Source of the DNA: Leuctra nigra
Taxonomy: Eukaryota > Arthropoda > Insecta > Plecoptera > Leuctridae
Length of the DNA stretch: 64,000 bases
Assembly (NCBI GenBank): GCA_934045905.1
Contig: OW203766.1
Location: 29,630,309 to 29,694,308, forward strand
Direction: 5' to 3'
Position numbers and translations under genes: made by a program
Part shown: one piece after another, positions 11,781-26,325 of the stretch
Layout: every line of letters begins with the position of its first letter
How positions within the stretch are numbered: position 1 is the stretch's first letter
Notes under the pieces: generated by a model
Told to the model about the DNA's origin: nothing
The model's database searches: none
The model's input: the letters and a program-made list of their open reading frames with translations, nothing else

Positions 11781-13911
11781 GACATCCACCCAATTCTCCA
11801 CCGTAGTAGTCATCAGGGTAATAAGGTGTAATGATCATGCCAATTTGTTCACAAAAGATTCAATACTATACATCCACTTCGTCTGACTAATGATTTCTAG
11901 TACCACATAGCAATACATAGCAACCAAACTTTAATGAAATGTTCATAGAATCATCGAAGTACCTACACTGATTAATTTCAAGTAATTTCTAGAGAATTTC
12001 ATCCTCAGAAAACATCCATGAGTTAATGAGTTTTCCATGAAAACTTTCTATAGGTTTCTCATCAACGCGTTTTCTGAGAGTGTTCTAGTTGTAGGTGCAA
12101 TACATTTCTAGGCACCTGTAATAAATTGAATTACAAATATTGTATTACGACAGACAGACTTTTAAAAAAATTTATAGACGCGAAGACTTGTATAATTACA
12201 CTACACTAGACATGTACTGTAGACGCGAACACTTGTATTGTACTACAGTAGACATGTACTACACTAGACTGCAGAGGTTCTCCACTGACGAATACAATAT
12301 AAGCGACACGTCTCCTGCCTCTCGAATCTTCAACCAGAAGCAACGCCCGCAGAGATGCAGACGTGTGCTGAGTCCAAATCGCATTTCAAACTTCATATCC
12401 TGCCCACCCCACCCCACTCCACGACCATACCAAATATAAAGATATTTCATACAAAAGAATGGACAAACTTTCAACGTGGCTGCTCAATGAGGTTTTCGTT
12501 TAACTAATGTTAGTTTTAACTAAATGGTTAAAGTGAAGTAAAATAGGTTATCCCAAGTTGGAAACTCGATTAAAGTAGGGTTATAGGACTAGCTATGGTA
12601 AGCTTTAATGTGGGTCAGTTAACTTTAATAATGTTCGTGGAGCGGGGTGGGGGGGGGGGGGGGTAAAATCTTATTCAAATCTCTGGGTTCAAAGTTTACG
12701 ACTTTGGTTTATTCAAATTTGAACATTATATTTATGTTAGTTAATTAAAGGGGGAAGAACCATTAAAATTGTAATATGTCAATAGCTCACTCAGCATATT
12801 TTTTGTATTATTTGTTAAAATGATAACAAATTTCAGCACTTCTATTAGGTATAACTATATATAACTATAAATACTCTTTTTAAATCGCTCTTTTCTAGAT
12901 GTATACGAAAGGTTGATGTGAATAAAATAGCTATTGAGATAATGATTGGAATGTATGGGAATGATAGTAACTATCCCAGCATTTGCCTAGATATGTGACA
13001 AACAAAAACTCAAATCTCAGGGCGGTTGACTTCGAGGGGTGTCGAAGCAGGGTCCTCCAAAAGACGCTCAGACGAAGTATTCGTTCTAGATCTTCGTTCT
13101 TTTGTACACCCTCGTAAATATGAGACTCTGTTCTGATGAAACCCAGTCCATGGCGTCGAAGTGGAAGTTGAAGACGGAATACACTGAATATTACTTGGCA
13201 ACGAAACATTTTCAACGAGGATTGCCACAAATCTTCGGTTTTCAATGTATCAGAATAGCACGAGTCGTTAGATGCATTCTTCGTAACAGATGATATTGCA
13301 CATCAGACAAAGTGCATCCTGAGCATGAAGAAACATAAATCTACTATTGTCTTGAATATATCAGTACCAGAGCATTATGCTCGTAATATTATGTGGGGAA
13401 TGGCTCATGGCAATTGAGTCTAGGCGGCGTTTGGTCTGTTGCGCAGTTTTGGTGGCTCTAAGAAGGGTCGCTTACCCTCAACGACCAGCTCTGAAGAAAA
13501 CTAGAATTCTTAGGAATGATCGGAAAACACGTTGTAATTCAATTTTCCGCACTATATAATTGGAACAATCGGTGGAGAACTCACGATAGATGGTAATGAG
13601 ATACGTTCTCTATCAAAATATGAGGCAGTGATATTACTTTCTTAAGTACCTATACATCTAACATAAATTAATTATTTCAAAATTAATTGTAAACTCGAAC
13701 AAATTTAATAAACGATATTCGAAAGAAAAGGATTGGCTGATAAAAGGTTGATGGCATCATCCCATGAAGTCTGTATCTGTTTCATAGACAATAACAAAGA
13801 TTGATTGTCAAGACACCTGACAGGCATCCAATTCGTTTTGTTCAAAGACCGTTTTTATTTGGTTCAAGTGTACCTTTATTTAATATATCTATACTCTTGA
13901 GGGTGTGTGTA
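11781..13911. other. Gene-free stretch with a two-unit 45-bp duplication
   Basis: At 12175-12265 a 45-bp unit (TAGACGCGAA...CTAGACATGTACT) occurs twice, with part of a third. A G tract of about 16 lies at 12646-12662. Between about 13000 and 13300 the DNA is less AT-rich and overlapping open frames run on both strands, but none shows a known domain. They could be decayed transposon or gene remnants. Confidence 0.45.
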
Positions 13912-14073
13912 TAGCCAACGCATTTAGTTGTGATAAAACTTACCCCCTATCGCGACTACCAGTCGTACACAGAAGTAGTATAAGTTGCCTAAAATACAGA
14001 TATTTGTATACAGAGGGGTGATTTGCAAGACTGGTTTTATCATTGGCTTTGATCACGACTTAATGCGTTGGCT
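13912..14073. repeat. Inverted repeat, about 160 bp, MITE-like
   Basis: AGCCAACGCATTTAGTTGTGA (13912-13932, 21 nt with two mismatches) pairs with 14053-14073. The inner TGATAAAAC (13931-13939) pairs with GTTTTATCA (14034-14042). This nested arrangement suggests a small foldback element. Flanking duplications are not clear. Confidence 0.4.
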
Positions 14074-17000
14074 GTACATCTTGTAAGTTCGGATAAAGTG
14101 TAGAAAAAAATATAGAAAAGTTTAGCTTTCGATATGCTAATGGCTGTACGGAAACACGTTTCATCGCGATAGTGGCGGCCCCAAGTGGTAAAAGAAAAAA
14201 GCCATTGGCAACTCTTAACTTCCTTCCTCAAAAATTCTCTCCTCACTTCAGCCATCCAGTTCATGAATTGAGACAAATTCACTCAAGTTCTTCGCGAAAA
14301 GAGACGTATTGACAAAGTTCTTCGCACAACAAACGCCATTGGTATTCTTGGTCATGTCTCCCCTATTCCCTGCGTCATTTCTCTTCCGTAGTGTTGACGC
14401 GGTCTCCACGGGGACTCGGATATGCCGGACGGCTAATCCACGGCGGTACCAGCTTAAAAGAGTTAACAACAACAAAAAATAACAACAACCCGACGACAGT
14501 GGCCAGAAGTTTACGGTGATATTTTAATTCACCCGTCATCATCATCTCATGGGAATTTAATAACTGTTTTCATATATCTCATGGTTCTAGTTTAAGGGGA
14601 TTTGATACGTCGGTTTTTTTACCACACTCTACTTCCGGGGATATTAATGTTATATGTTGTGTTAACATCGCCAAACGTGTCCTGGGTTGCAAGGAGTCCA
14701 ACATGATATTGATTTTCTTGTCAACTACTTTATGTACGACGTGAGAAGGGAAATAGAATCTACATAAATGGGCTCCATTTATTTTAAACCCGAATATTTT
14801 AAACCCGAATGGTTATAGTTTCCATCTGTTGTTCAGTGATCGTTACAAGATTTCATTGACTGTTTCCATTGTAATAATTGTTTTTTTATTAATCGATGGT
14901 TAACTCTTAATCAAAGATTGGTAAAACCGGGCCCAAGTGTTCTTAACAGATACAATTTTAGGCATACGGATCCTTTTATGTTCATTCAGTGAATGTTTTA
15001 TTCCTCTGCTTTTCTAAAAGCATTTAATGTTATAATTTAAAAATGCGGGATGTGGTTCGAAATGATTCCAAGTTTACTCTCAGAATAAACAACACATTTC
15101 GCCGAAACAACGTATGCTCGTTAAATATGCAGATTGTTGAGTTACATTCGCGAAATGTTTGGTTAATTTCATAACATTCTGCAGATATAAATAAAATCGC
15201 TTGGTTAATAGATGCGGCGAACTTTCTTTATGCAACTATACTTTTCATTTTCAGTTGTCATGAAATGTTCCGAACAATCATATTCATATCATATTCAATC
15301 ACCTTAACATTAACTGTGATAATTACATTACATCAAACCGCTTCCAAATTGTCTCTCACAATGTTACACTTGATGTTACGTCTTCGCTAATTAAGATCCT
15401 GGAAGCATTGAAAGTGAATATTCGTCTCCATGTCAGCTGGGAAGAATGGCGGAGGCTGGAGCTGGAGATTTCTGTCAGGAACAAGAAACAACTTTGCTCT
15501 GCGAGTCGCCGAATTCAAGGGAAGTTGAGAAAGTGTAATAAGTGATCCACGCGTCTCCTCGAATCTAATGTCGTTACTGCAAACTCGGTTCCAGATTAAA
15601 ACTGAAATTCAATTTGGCCCTAGACTTCTTTTTTGGGGGAGGGGGGGAATTGACAACACGACGAAATTAAAGCAGAGATAATAGGTGTACAATAAGAGGG
15701 TTTGTTATAATTAAACGAATGATTAATTACGTATAATAATTAACAAGTTATAAAAAAAGCTCAAAGCGGCAAATTGCAATTGTAAGTGTACGTGAGCATT
15801 GAATGAAAATACAATGAACGTTATTTCTTTTGTCAATGCTTCGTCAAAATAGTGCTTAAATTCAAATATAAATTTAATGTAGATAATACCTAGCTTCAAG
15901 CAATTGCTTTGCCTAATAATACAGTTATCTGTATATTCTCCACGTAATTTAATATTCAATTAATGTAATCTATTTGAAATCGGTCAAATCCGGTCCATGA
16001 CTCAAAATTAGCCTTTGATGTGGCTATTTCCATAACTATCTCAATATGCATCCAGCGACTAAGATGTACCTTCCGTTGCATCCCCTTCGAGAAACTGCAA
16101 TTCCTTTGACCAAGAAAGTTAATATCGCTTGCAGACATCAGATATACTGCCTTAGATTTAATAAGTCTCATATTCTTGTTTTCTCTTATTGTTTTAGTGG
16201 TTGAGTTAACGAACCGTTTGAAATAGCAAAGAGAAAAATATGATGCATGGAATATATAGGTTAATTGAGTTACGTTACGTCGATAGAAGATATTCCGGTT
16301 CATCAATTACAATTTACCCATAGTGTGTCTTTTTTAATGAATGCACATTTTATTCGATTAACGGATTTTCACTTGTCGGGAGAAAATTGTAGTAGTAACG
16401 TGCATTAAGCAAATTGAGATATGAATAAAAATGGCGACGACGGTTTGTGAAAACAGGGAAATTAATTACCGCTTTACTACATTTAATTAATGATCTACGC
16501 CAAAATATGTAACAAAATACAGCTGGAGAAAATGAGTATTTTAATTTTCTTTGTGAGAATGGAATATGCATTCCGACAATTTAGCTAATTACGTCTGTGT
16601 GGCATTCATGTGCGATATTCCACGTCTTTTCGGGTTCAACAGAAAATAGCTTCATTCAATTGAAGGGAAATGCTCAATATTAAAGTAGGTGCTTGTTGAA
16701 GTGGAACTACTTGCGATGTTCTTGGTGAATGCTTATTATTTTTCAGAAGGGAATTTCTGTTGAAATGAAATTGTGTTGAAAAGGTCTTATTTGTATAATT
16801 CCCTCTCGACTGCACGTATCTTATGAAGATTAAAAATTTAAAATAATCCTCTATTCAGAAAGAGTTTCAGAAAAGATTTTCTAAGACTCGAAGTTTAATT
16901 ACAAAAATCTTCATAACGAAAGCTCTTAAAATAAATAAGACTTTTATACTTACATTTCGTCCTTACTTTCGTTCAAATTAAATACTAAAAGGTAGAATGA

Positions 17001-19861
17001 AGATACTGGATCATGATTATTATCATTAATATTTTCAAGTAAGCACTCGATGAGGCTACTATTAATTTCCCGCAAAGAATAATAAGAATTTACCGAATTT
17101 TAGATCTTCACTATAATTTATTCTCGGTTTCGTGTACATTAATTTTTCGAGCTCCAGAAAATACTTTCCAAATTATACTTCCCATTTTGTTACAACAAAA
17201 TCTTCACGCGTTTTCTAATTGATTTTTTTTTGAAGAATTAACTGTTTAAATCTGAACATAACCTAACTACCTAAGGTAACCGATGCTCAATTTAAATTCA
17301 AAACATTTTTAATTCTTTTAAATATTTTATTCAATTCGGAGATAATTCGAGTCTGAAAAGTGAAAATCCTATGCTTATGCATTACGACACCTCCCTATCA
17401 CAATTTATATTTAAAAATACTTGTATCGTTCTTACCCTGTACCTTTCCCAGGGAAAACCATAGTAAACCTTAAAGAAAACTAAGAAAACTTGATACAAGC
17501 TCCGTAAATCAAACGCCAATAAAAATTATATGATTTTTATTACATTTTTTTCTACCACAAGGGTCTACATTGGAGCATTTAGATTTCGGTCCATTACCTC
17601 TTCCCAAGAATCTCTATAGGCTTCGTAATGTCTACTAGCAATTGTAACCTATCATAGAAGCCTTGCATTCTACGCCATTAACTACATAGCATATAAAACA
17701 GTTTTCTGTATAGCTGTAAGGGCATTTCTCATGGACAATTGTGTAGCGGCGACTTTAAAATACAGACTTCTCTCCTTAAAACGATACCATCTATTTCTAC
17801 ACCATCTAACCCAATGAGGTCGTTATGAGTTTATCGTGTGGCTACCAGAACTGTGTTTTTTATATATAAAATACATCACAGCCATTTGTATGGAATATTA
17901 TATACGAGGACGATAATCAGTGGATTCTGAGATAAATTTTGAGATGAGTTTATATTTCACTTTCGCCTCATTTAAAAAGAGAAATTGTGGAAAAAATGGA
18001 ATTTCGTTTTATTTTGGTTATCATCATAATTTGTATTCGGGTTGAGTTTTGAGTGTCAGACATTAACCTAATGTACAAAATTGTAAGAGATATTAGATAC
18101 TTACTCGTTTTCTAATTTTCTAAATGAGCTTGTGGTTAGAGAAGTAACTCACCTAGAAGCAAAAGAAATAACAGAAATTAGACATTATTTTATCTTCATT
18201 TACGTACAATGGTCAATTAAATGTTAAACAACGTGACATACAATAATCGTTAAATAATTGTCGGTATTCGAGTTCATTAATTCTCCTCGTCCATAACTGT
18301 CAATTATTAATTACCATTATTACAGCGATCGTCAATTTATCATAATTAATTACGGCAATCAATATTTCAAAGTGGAATAAAAGTGGAAATTCGGAGCTAA
18401 TAATTGTATTACACATTTTGTTGGATTCAATTTTGAGTGCCATGAAGATAATCTATAATACCCGCAATATAGATTGTGGAATACTTAGTTCATTTTCATA
18501 GAAAAGAAGTTGTGTCAGGCTAGTATTATTTTTTTACAAATTATTGAAATCTCATAGAAAGTTAATAATAAACATGTGTTTAAACTCTACTAATCAAATG
18601 GCAACACACTAGGGACGAAATGAGAGAAAAGAGTGGCATAAAAGTCAAATGGAAGGGGCGCCAATTGCTCAGTAACCGTAAAAATCCTCCGTGTTTAAAG
18701 TCCGCGAGAATTCCAGTAGCAATCAACCGGAAATAAAGTTTAACTCGTCATCGTAAAGCGAAAGTGAAACACCTTCAGTAAAATCTACCCCTTCAAAAAG
18801 CCATCTCCATGCAATTAATCTAACTCGACCAATGAAATGCACAGAGCGGTAAATTCGAAATGATTACAGCTTTGTTCGTCGTTCGATTTCCCTCTTTCGT
18901 TCGATCATGCACATCGACATCGGCAGATGAAGACCAATAGGGAAGTCTCGTGAAGATTTGAATTCAGAATAATATTTATTTTATGAAAGTTGAGATGTTG
19001 CTGAACACAGATGTGGTATTATTTTTGTTGTTGGACGAATAGTTCTCATGTAATTAATTTACAAAGTTTGATAGATCTCCTCTCATTTAAAAACAGGAAA
19101 ACTGGCAATGACATCACAGTTTGCTATATTGCCATGGCAACAAGGGAATCCCCATGTCAACACAATGTTAATGACTTGGAAATGACATCACAGTTCTGAT
19201 TCTTGTTACAGGCCGTTTTTCCCGCCAAAAATCCTATGATATTTGAACTCGATTTTTATGAATGAAAATTTAAGATTTCATAGGTAATAAGTGTATTTGT
19301 CATTATTATTTGTGTTTATTTATAGAAATTTACTAGAATAAAATTTCATGAGACTTCCCTATTAAAACAATCATTTGAACACGTAGAGAATAAGAGGGCC
19401 TCAAACCAGGCGGCCCTTCTAATTAATTAGATAATCTAATTGACAGTTGCTGGGGTATTTTCGTTGATTAGAAAGTGTCATTCGGTGACATTTTGGAACT
19501 TTCTTTGAAAGCAAAACATTCGATGTTTCGATCGTACACGACTATCGTGCTATAATAAGTATCAAAAACTATTTGAAGAGCTTGGAAAAAAAATTAAATC
19601 TACAAAGGTACCTACACATAAATCTTGAATAAAGCCCCACGGTGCAATTTCTTGTACAACTTCTTTTTCCCATTTTCCATCTTCCCTTTTTCATACAATT
19701 TTGTATTTACACGACGCAACTTTCTGTCACAGAACTGTCACAAAAATGTTCTAATTTCATTCAAGAAATGTGACAAAGACTTTGTCAAAGAGTGTGACAC
19801 AGAAGTTGTTCAATAAATGTGGCCGTGTAAATCGGGCTTTCATCCTATACATATCTCACCT
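14074..19861. other. Gene-free stretch
   Basis: Mostly AT-rich DNA without a supported gene. Two adjoining minus-strand frames at 14040-14475 are in a less AT-rich patch but have no identifiable domain and are probably chance or relic sequence. A G-rich tract lies at 15633-15648. I found no RNA gene or clear repeat in the rest. Confidence 0.5.
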
Positions 19862-20085
19862 TCGATTCCTGCAGCCCTCTTCCTGACTCATGACTGAGGA
19901 TATTAGTTGTTTCCCTCAGTCGAGAGGCAAAAGTGGATATATGTTCCCACTAATAGGCCAAAATTGTCAATTTCACACCGATCATCGATCATTACCTGAT
20001 CCCAATTTCCCTATCATCATCATCATCCCCACCAATTTATCCGTCGCCTTTGGTCTGCTTTGCGTGCGACCACTAAAATTAAACA
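19862..20085 (+). mobile_element. Degraded SINE of the window's tRNA-derived family
   Basis: Shared blocks appear in family order: CGATTCCTGC (remnant of the B box), TCTTCCTGACT, CCCTCAGTCGAGAGGCAAA, TTCCCACTAATAGGCC, an (ATC)n-like CATCATCATCATCC run, and ATTTATCCGTCGCCTTTGG followed by GCGTGCGAC. The tRNA head is eroded. This is an old copy. Confidence 0.65.
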
Positions 20086-23000
20086 TCACTACAATTTTAA
20101 AAAAGTGAACACACATTATTCATTCGTATTTACTCTCTTTCAATACAATACATTTTGGAACATGTTCATTTTCAATGTCCTTTGTAAACGCAATCCCACC
20201 ATGAATGAAATTATTTCTCAATCTGCTTGCTCATGAACGCATTAAAACAAAACGATTCATCCGCAGTCATCATTAGACGACCAGTCAAGCAACTCTTGAT
20301 GTCCTAACACTTTGGTGCATTGTACTTGCGGCAACGTGAAAGAAGAATTAGAATAAATCTCCATCGCAATGTGATGATGGTTTTCTGTGCGGTCCGTGGG
20401 GTGAATGGAATCAAGGTAATACAGGGAGTGGCGGAGATTTATCAAGAGGAGCTGCTAACATATCGTCCGGACTTTTCTCCTTCATCCATAATGCATTTAT
20501 CACTCGAGATGGAAATGATTAGACAAGATCAGAAGTGATGATAGCTGACTGAATTAAATATAGAAAAGCGATTTGTTTTTCATCGGGTAGGTGGCAACAT
20601 TTTTTAAATTGACAAGTTCCATTTTTGTATATGTAAGAAACTGAAACAAATCATGATTTATGGTTTAGCTACAATTATTACACGCCTCTCTATACCTATA
20701 CAATAAAGTATGTCTCTACCTCAGAGGCAGAAGGCCCGGAGTCATTTTTCTTGGTTCTGGTCATGGGTAAATATTATTATATTGCAATTTACAAAATATA
20801 GAACAAGCATTGCAAATATAGTAATTTATTTTATTAAAATATGCTTGTTATTTAATTTTCCTTTGGTCAAATGTTATCCAGGAATTACGAGATTTTATTA
20901 CACAGTTATATCACAGTAGTAATGTGCATGAAGATGAAGCACATACATTTGTAAAAATAATAAAAATAAACAGTCTACTTTCTATGGATGTAAATTTATT
21001 AAATGCCGTGATATATTTAAGTGTTTTAATAAACAATTTGATAGGTTGCTTTATCGGAGAACTTAATCTTGTGGTTCGAGATTAAGTAAGTAAGTCGTAG
21101 ACATTGTCAAGGAAGACCTGAATGAATGTGAAGGCGCCGACAAAAACAAAGACTCTCGAAAAAAAACATCAATTGATTTGAGAAGGAATTGCGATGTGCG
21201 TAGAAACGAAATTGATACAAAGTGTCCAATCCGAAAGAAAAACTCGCCCCGTTTTGTGACATCGATTTGACGTGATTCGATACGAACCATTTCGTTTTCC
21301 ATTCTATTATTTAGTATTGTGACATCCCGACTGTCAAAATGACACACCGTTACAGAGGTTAAAGTTCATGCATTCATCATTCTTTCTCTCCATGATTCAT
21401 GGCCAGGTATGGGGAATTGTGCCATCATTCGAAATTAAATTACGGTACAAAATATCCTGCAATAAACATAATTTAAATTTTAAATTACTGTTTTGAGCAG
21501 GATTACCGCATTTTTTAATTTCCATGATGATGACGTAATAAAATATTCTAGTAAGGACTAACATAAAACATGTTGCTTCGTAAAAACCGGTAAAAACCAA
21601 GCGCGAAATAGTGGAAAACATTTAAAATTTATTTCTATTATTATCATGGCATTTTCCTCCACAAATGGTGTTCATAATTACAAGAGAAAGTATTCGGTAT
21701 ACAATAGGTATATATTCGTCGAATAAGTTCCGAATAAATACATCCACCGTAGTATAGATATTAGGAGTAACATTTATTTGAGGTTTGAAACGATTGATAT
21801 TCCACGAGCGGCGTTATAAAAAAAAATATAAGAAACAATAAGATTTAAAACCCTTGTTTAGTATTTATACCGCTTAAAAAAAGTAAAACAAATTTATAAT
21901 AAGTCGTGATCCTTATTAATTTATTTCACATCGATTTCCTATCAAGGGGGAGTAACACAATGAATCTGAGTCCAGTAATCTGTGCTCATTATCTCCACAG
22001 TCACAGCCCGCCCCTTACAAAGTAAGATGACCAGTGGCGTGCCGTCGTGTCATCCGACCCAGTCTCGACCCTCACTCGCACAGGGTTACACATGGAGGTC
22101 GCACGCCGCTGGCCAGTCAAAAGAGGTCGTTCACTTCTGGTTTCATCCGAAGAATGTTCACAGCGTCCAACGATTGGTCCAGTGGTACTTGCAAATACTG
22201 GGATTTGAGATTCTTGAATAGGCTAAAAATAGCATTTGAAAGAATAACGTTAAGGAGGACGTTACCATTTTTTGTTGGTATTCGTGGAATCCAATGTAAA
22301 GATTACTCATTCAAAATAAGATTTTTATAAAATCTGACAGGTCTCAAATCAAATGTAATTCTTATCTTACATCTCATAATATATTAATTTCAGGTATATT
22401 TCTCAATATTATCAGAGCTCTAAGCAAACAGTAATTTTCACCAATTGGGATCAATAAAAAATATTGAAACAAAAACTGCATAATCATGAATCAACTAAAT
22501 TTGTAAAACGGCAGTCTATTGATTTTATCGAATCATTTGAAAGTTAACAGCTTACCATTAATTACAGATACCTAACCCATGTTTAGTATGATGGTCTTAG
22601 CATGACATTGAGAATGGGAGATTTCATATCGAAGACTGATCCAAAGATACATAACATGTGCAATCCATTTTGTTAATGACTCAACATAAAAACGCAACGC
22701 TTAAATAAGCAGTGAATACTTTTATCTACTTGGCATTTTTAATGAACGTGTGTTGTTCTGGTGAACCTTGGTAACGTATAAAGTATGCTTGCTTAAATCT
22801 TCTTTCATATTTTTATTAGTAATATGCACACTGGAAACTTTAATAAACTTGCAGTCAGGATGTGCATTTCATAAGCCAACTTGCCGTTTTCTCCAACGCA
22901 GGAAGCAGACAATAAGATGAAATTGGATAATTTCTTGGCATTGTTCTATACGAAAATTGTTTTAATTTACATTTAAGAAGTCTTTCCAGAACACATCTTT

Positions 23001-25229
23001 TCATTTTAACGTCACTTTGGTTTATTTGTTAAATATATTCTTTGTTTGGAAGTACATTTTCTATATTGTTCCGATATTGCATGAAGCTGTTGGCTAAAGG
23101 TGTTGGCTTGAAGCGAATATCTTGGAGAGCACCCAGAGTTCAAGATAAGATATGCATTGAGATTATCTTTTATGGAACAGCCAACTAGTTCCAAGGTTTC
23201 AAATATATTTACAACCTGGTGGAGACCATTATACTTTATTCTTTTAAACAAAGCTCATCGCATTGATTTGTGAAGAGCTCAATTTTTCAATTTTTTTATT
23301 TCTATCTTACGATGTTAATCGGTTGGCGGCGCCAAGTTTTGAATGTATTGACAATCGATTATTTCAAATTGGTAGTCCTTTTAAGGTAACTTGCCTGTTT
23401 GTAATCATGAGTAACAACTTTGCGCCTGGCAGATGGCTAAATACTGTTATCAAGCAGAGCTAGAGTTCGAGACCAGTGGCAGTTCTGGCCGTGGCTGGCA
23501 AAGATTATTTCTGTTCTGCTTAATGACAATCATGTTACACCACCACACCTACAATATCTAATAACAAATCATAAGCAAAATTCATTTTAATTTAAACCAA
23601 TTATCTCTATATACATTTTAAGAATTCGTTAGAATGTTGATATTTGTTGAAGGGTCAGTATTTCAATGTTGTGCCAATTTTAAACAGTTGATTACTATAG
23701 TGCTATGGCAACAACCAATATATATTTTGTCTGGTTTGTTTTCGTATTTTAAAACAAACAGTAAATAAGCATTTTGTTCGATTAAATTGAAATGTTGCAC
23801 AGTAATCAAGGCAGCTTTATTTATTAAATTGTACAAATGGTCAAAAACATCGGTGTAAGTATGATCAAAGAAAAACAAACATGTGTAATCAATGTTTCTT
23901 TGGATTAACAGCAATATTTGAATTGCACTTGTAATTTTTCAACACGCCTAAGAAAATTACAGACAAGTGTTTACTATTTGCTATCGTAGCGTTACATAAC
24001 GCAGACCGCATCTCTAAGCATAAGACGTATTAACATAAGTACATAAGCCTTGGTCACCATTGTGACATCTGTGACATCTGTGACAGTGCCATTCTTCATT
24101 CACAGCAGCTCAAGGAAATCTCTATTCTTATAGAGCTTCTGTTACCACCTTAGTTAAACCGTCTTACCTCAACAAAAAAAAAGTTTAAGAAGGAAGTCAG
24201 AAGCAGAAAAATTACTTACAAAATAGTTGACAGCTTGAATGACAGAGATTAGTTCTTCTATCAAGAATTGAGATTAAAGACGTAATATCAAGAAATTAAA
24301 ATGCCTGTGCAGGCAACGTAGTGAAAATTCAATAATTTTACATGAAATGAAGAATATAAGGAGAGACATTGAAAACGTCATGCATCGAGAATTTCGATTA
24401 AATATGTTACATTCATTTTCATTTTCTTTGGGATATTTCATCCTGTCTTGTTTTAAAAAAAAGTTGCGCCAAAGCTTAGAAAATCGTGAGTAAAAATATA
24501 GTTTATCAATTTCATCTTTGGAGCAAGATTTGATATTGAGTTTTGATCCGTGTCATTCAGGTTTATAGGCTCTTTTTAGACTTCGATACAAAAAATACAT
24601 ATTTTGATATATCTTTAAAAAAATTACTTTCTTTACATGACATAAAATCATAAAATAATATAAACAAGACTATTTAACGGCATATGAACTGGAAAAGTGC
24701 CTAAAAAATCTCGGAATTTCACATCTTCGCAACTAAGCTATTCAAAAGGCCGTATAAAAAACGTATATATTCAACTAAAAAAAAAAGCGGAAATGAAAAA
24801 GCATCTTCTCGCAGCCTCACTCTGTTGGACATATAGTTTTATTATACGCTGTTTTAACACGCTATATATTATTTAGGGCGGTGTAAAAGAGCTGTATATA
24901 ATGCTGAGATTCATCAAGTGGCCGTCCGATACATTCTCAATCAATAACATGTGTTTGTAATACAAGTGCGTGCAACTCGAAGTACAATGACTAAATATGG
25001 CATCAGACTGCCAAGAGAGTGCGTAGAATGACAGCTAATATGATGCATGTGAAGACTTTTGACGCCGCACTCAGGGCCCTAGGTTTGTAAACAAGTGATT
25101 TTCATTTAGAATTTACAGATTTACGTTAATAAAATAATTAATTCATACCCCTTTGCAGAACAGTAAAACACACAATATAAAATGATACGTCGAGTTTAAT
25201 AGGTAAATAAAATAAAATAAATTATTAAA
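20086..25229. other. Gene-free stretch
   Basis: No supported gene. At 22017-22120 a less AT-rich patch includes CCAGTGGCGTGC, a string also seen at 47509 and, reversed, in every unit of the 96-bp array. At 23651-23720 lies one copy of a roughly 75-bp dispersed repeat ending ATGGCAACAACCAAT, with a second at 26250-26325. Confidence 0.5.
23651..23720 (+). repeat. Dispersed repeat, copy 1 (about 75 bp)
   Basis: AGGGTCAGTATTTCAAT...TAAACAGTTGATTACTATAG...ATGGCAACAACCAAT aligns along its length with 26250-26325. Both are on the plus strand with scattered substitutions, suggesting two old copies of one element. Confidence 0.5.
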
Positions 25230-25650
25230 TAACATATAAAGAATGACTATGGGACAGTCAAATTATAATATTTTGACATTTTCATATAACTGTATGATTT
25301 TCACAAATAACTTTTTATTTGACAATATATCGTACATGTTACTATACAAAAAAAATTGTTTGTAGGTACCTACACCACATAGGTAAGTCCTGTTTCCAAA
25401 TATTTTTTGACAACGTACACTCTAACTTGTAAAAACAAAATCAATATGATATGAAAATTGATTATTTTGACATTTTAATTATTTTACTATTCAAATGTAG
25501 ATATTACTAAATAAACAAAAAATTTGTAGGTACCTACTCATTTTTTTTATTTAAACAAGACGTGTTTGTTTGCAAATGTTTTTGGACAACGTACACTCTA
25601 TAATGTGTAAAAACAAAATCAATATGATATGAAAACAGAACCATTTTGAT
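25230..25650 (+). repeat. Two-unit tandem duplication, about 176-bp period
   Basis: GACAACGTACACTCTA followed by AAAACAAAATCAATATGATATGAAAA occurs at about 25411 and again at about 25588. The upstream TTTGTAGGTACCTAC blocks (about 25360 and 25525) recur with similar spacing. Copies differ by many small changes, so this is an older duplication. Confidence 0.6.
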
Positions 25651-26249
25651 TATTTTCAGTGGCTACAGACGTCTAGCGAAGCTGATTTAGACAATTGTAA
25701 CGCTCGTAGAACACGGATCATCAAAGAAAGAAGATCATCTCAGATCAAAAGGTAATTAACGCATCAATTTGAATCCATAAACACAAACTGCGTGCAGTCA
25801 TTACTAGCAGATCCTTGCCAAATGACGCACGAAGCCACATGTAACAGCTGCTCCTCTACGCTATCACCTTCAACAGCAAGAGACTTGAACGCACGGCGAG
25901 TTTGACGCTTATATGGTCATGAAGTGAAGTCTATTCGACCTGTCTAACACGTTCTTCCTGGCTGTACAGCATGAGAAAACAATGTGATTGATGGATCGTG
26001 GCTCGAGACGGTGGTAATAAGCAGTTAGACGGCCTTGTCATTGGAGCAGCAATGTCAAGAGCAAGATCGTTCAGCGGAGAGCATTGTCAGAGTTATTCAT
26101 TGTACTGGCGCTGTTTTCGGTTAGAAGAAAGAATATACATATTGTTGAATCATTTCATTTTAGTATTTGCAGTTAGAAAGGGGTGAAGTTACGTAATAAT
26201 GAGGCGTTTACTTTACACAATATGATTTTAGAAAAAAAAACGTCAACTT

Positions 26250-26325
26250 AGGGTCAGTTTTTTAATATCTTGCTAACTTTTAAACAGTCAATTTTAGGAC
26301 TATATTGTCATGGCAACAACCAATA
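26250..26325 (+). repeat. Dispersed repeat, copy 2 (about 75 bp)
   Basis: Counterpart of 23651-23720: AGGGTCAGTTTTTTAAT...TTTAAACAGTCAATTTTAGGACTATA...ATGGCAACAACCAAT. The match runs across the whole segment. Confidence 0.5.

Noticed and set aside
10993..11886. Series of overlapping 66-100 codon frames with near-identical proteins
   Set aside because: They follow the 121-bp tandem units one by one; the period is not a multiple of 3 and no unit has gene-like context.
14040..14475. Two adjoining minus-strand frames that might be one frameshifted gene
   Set aside because: The predicted residues match no family I know and the overlap has no gene-like features.
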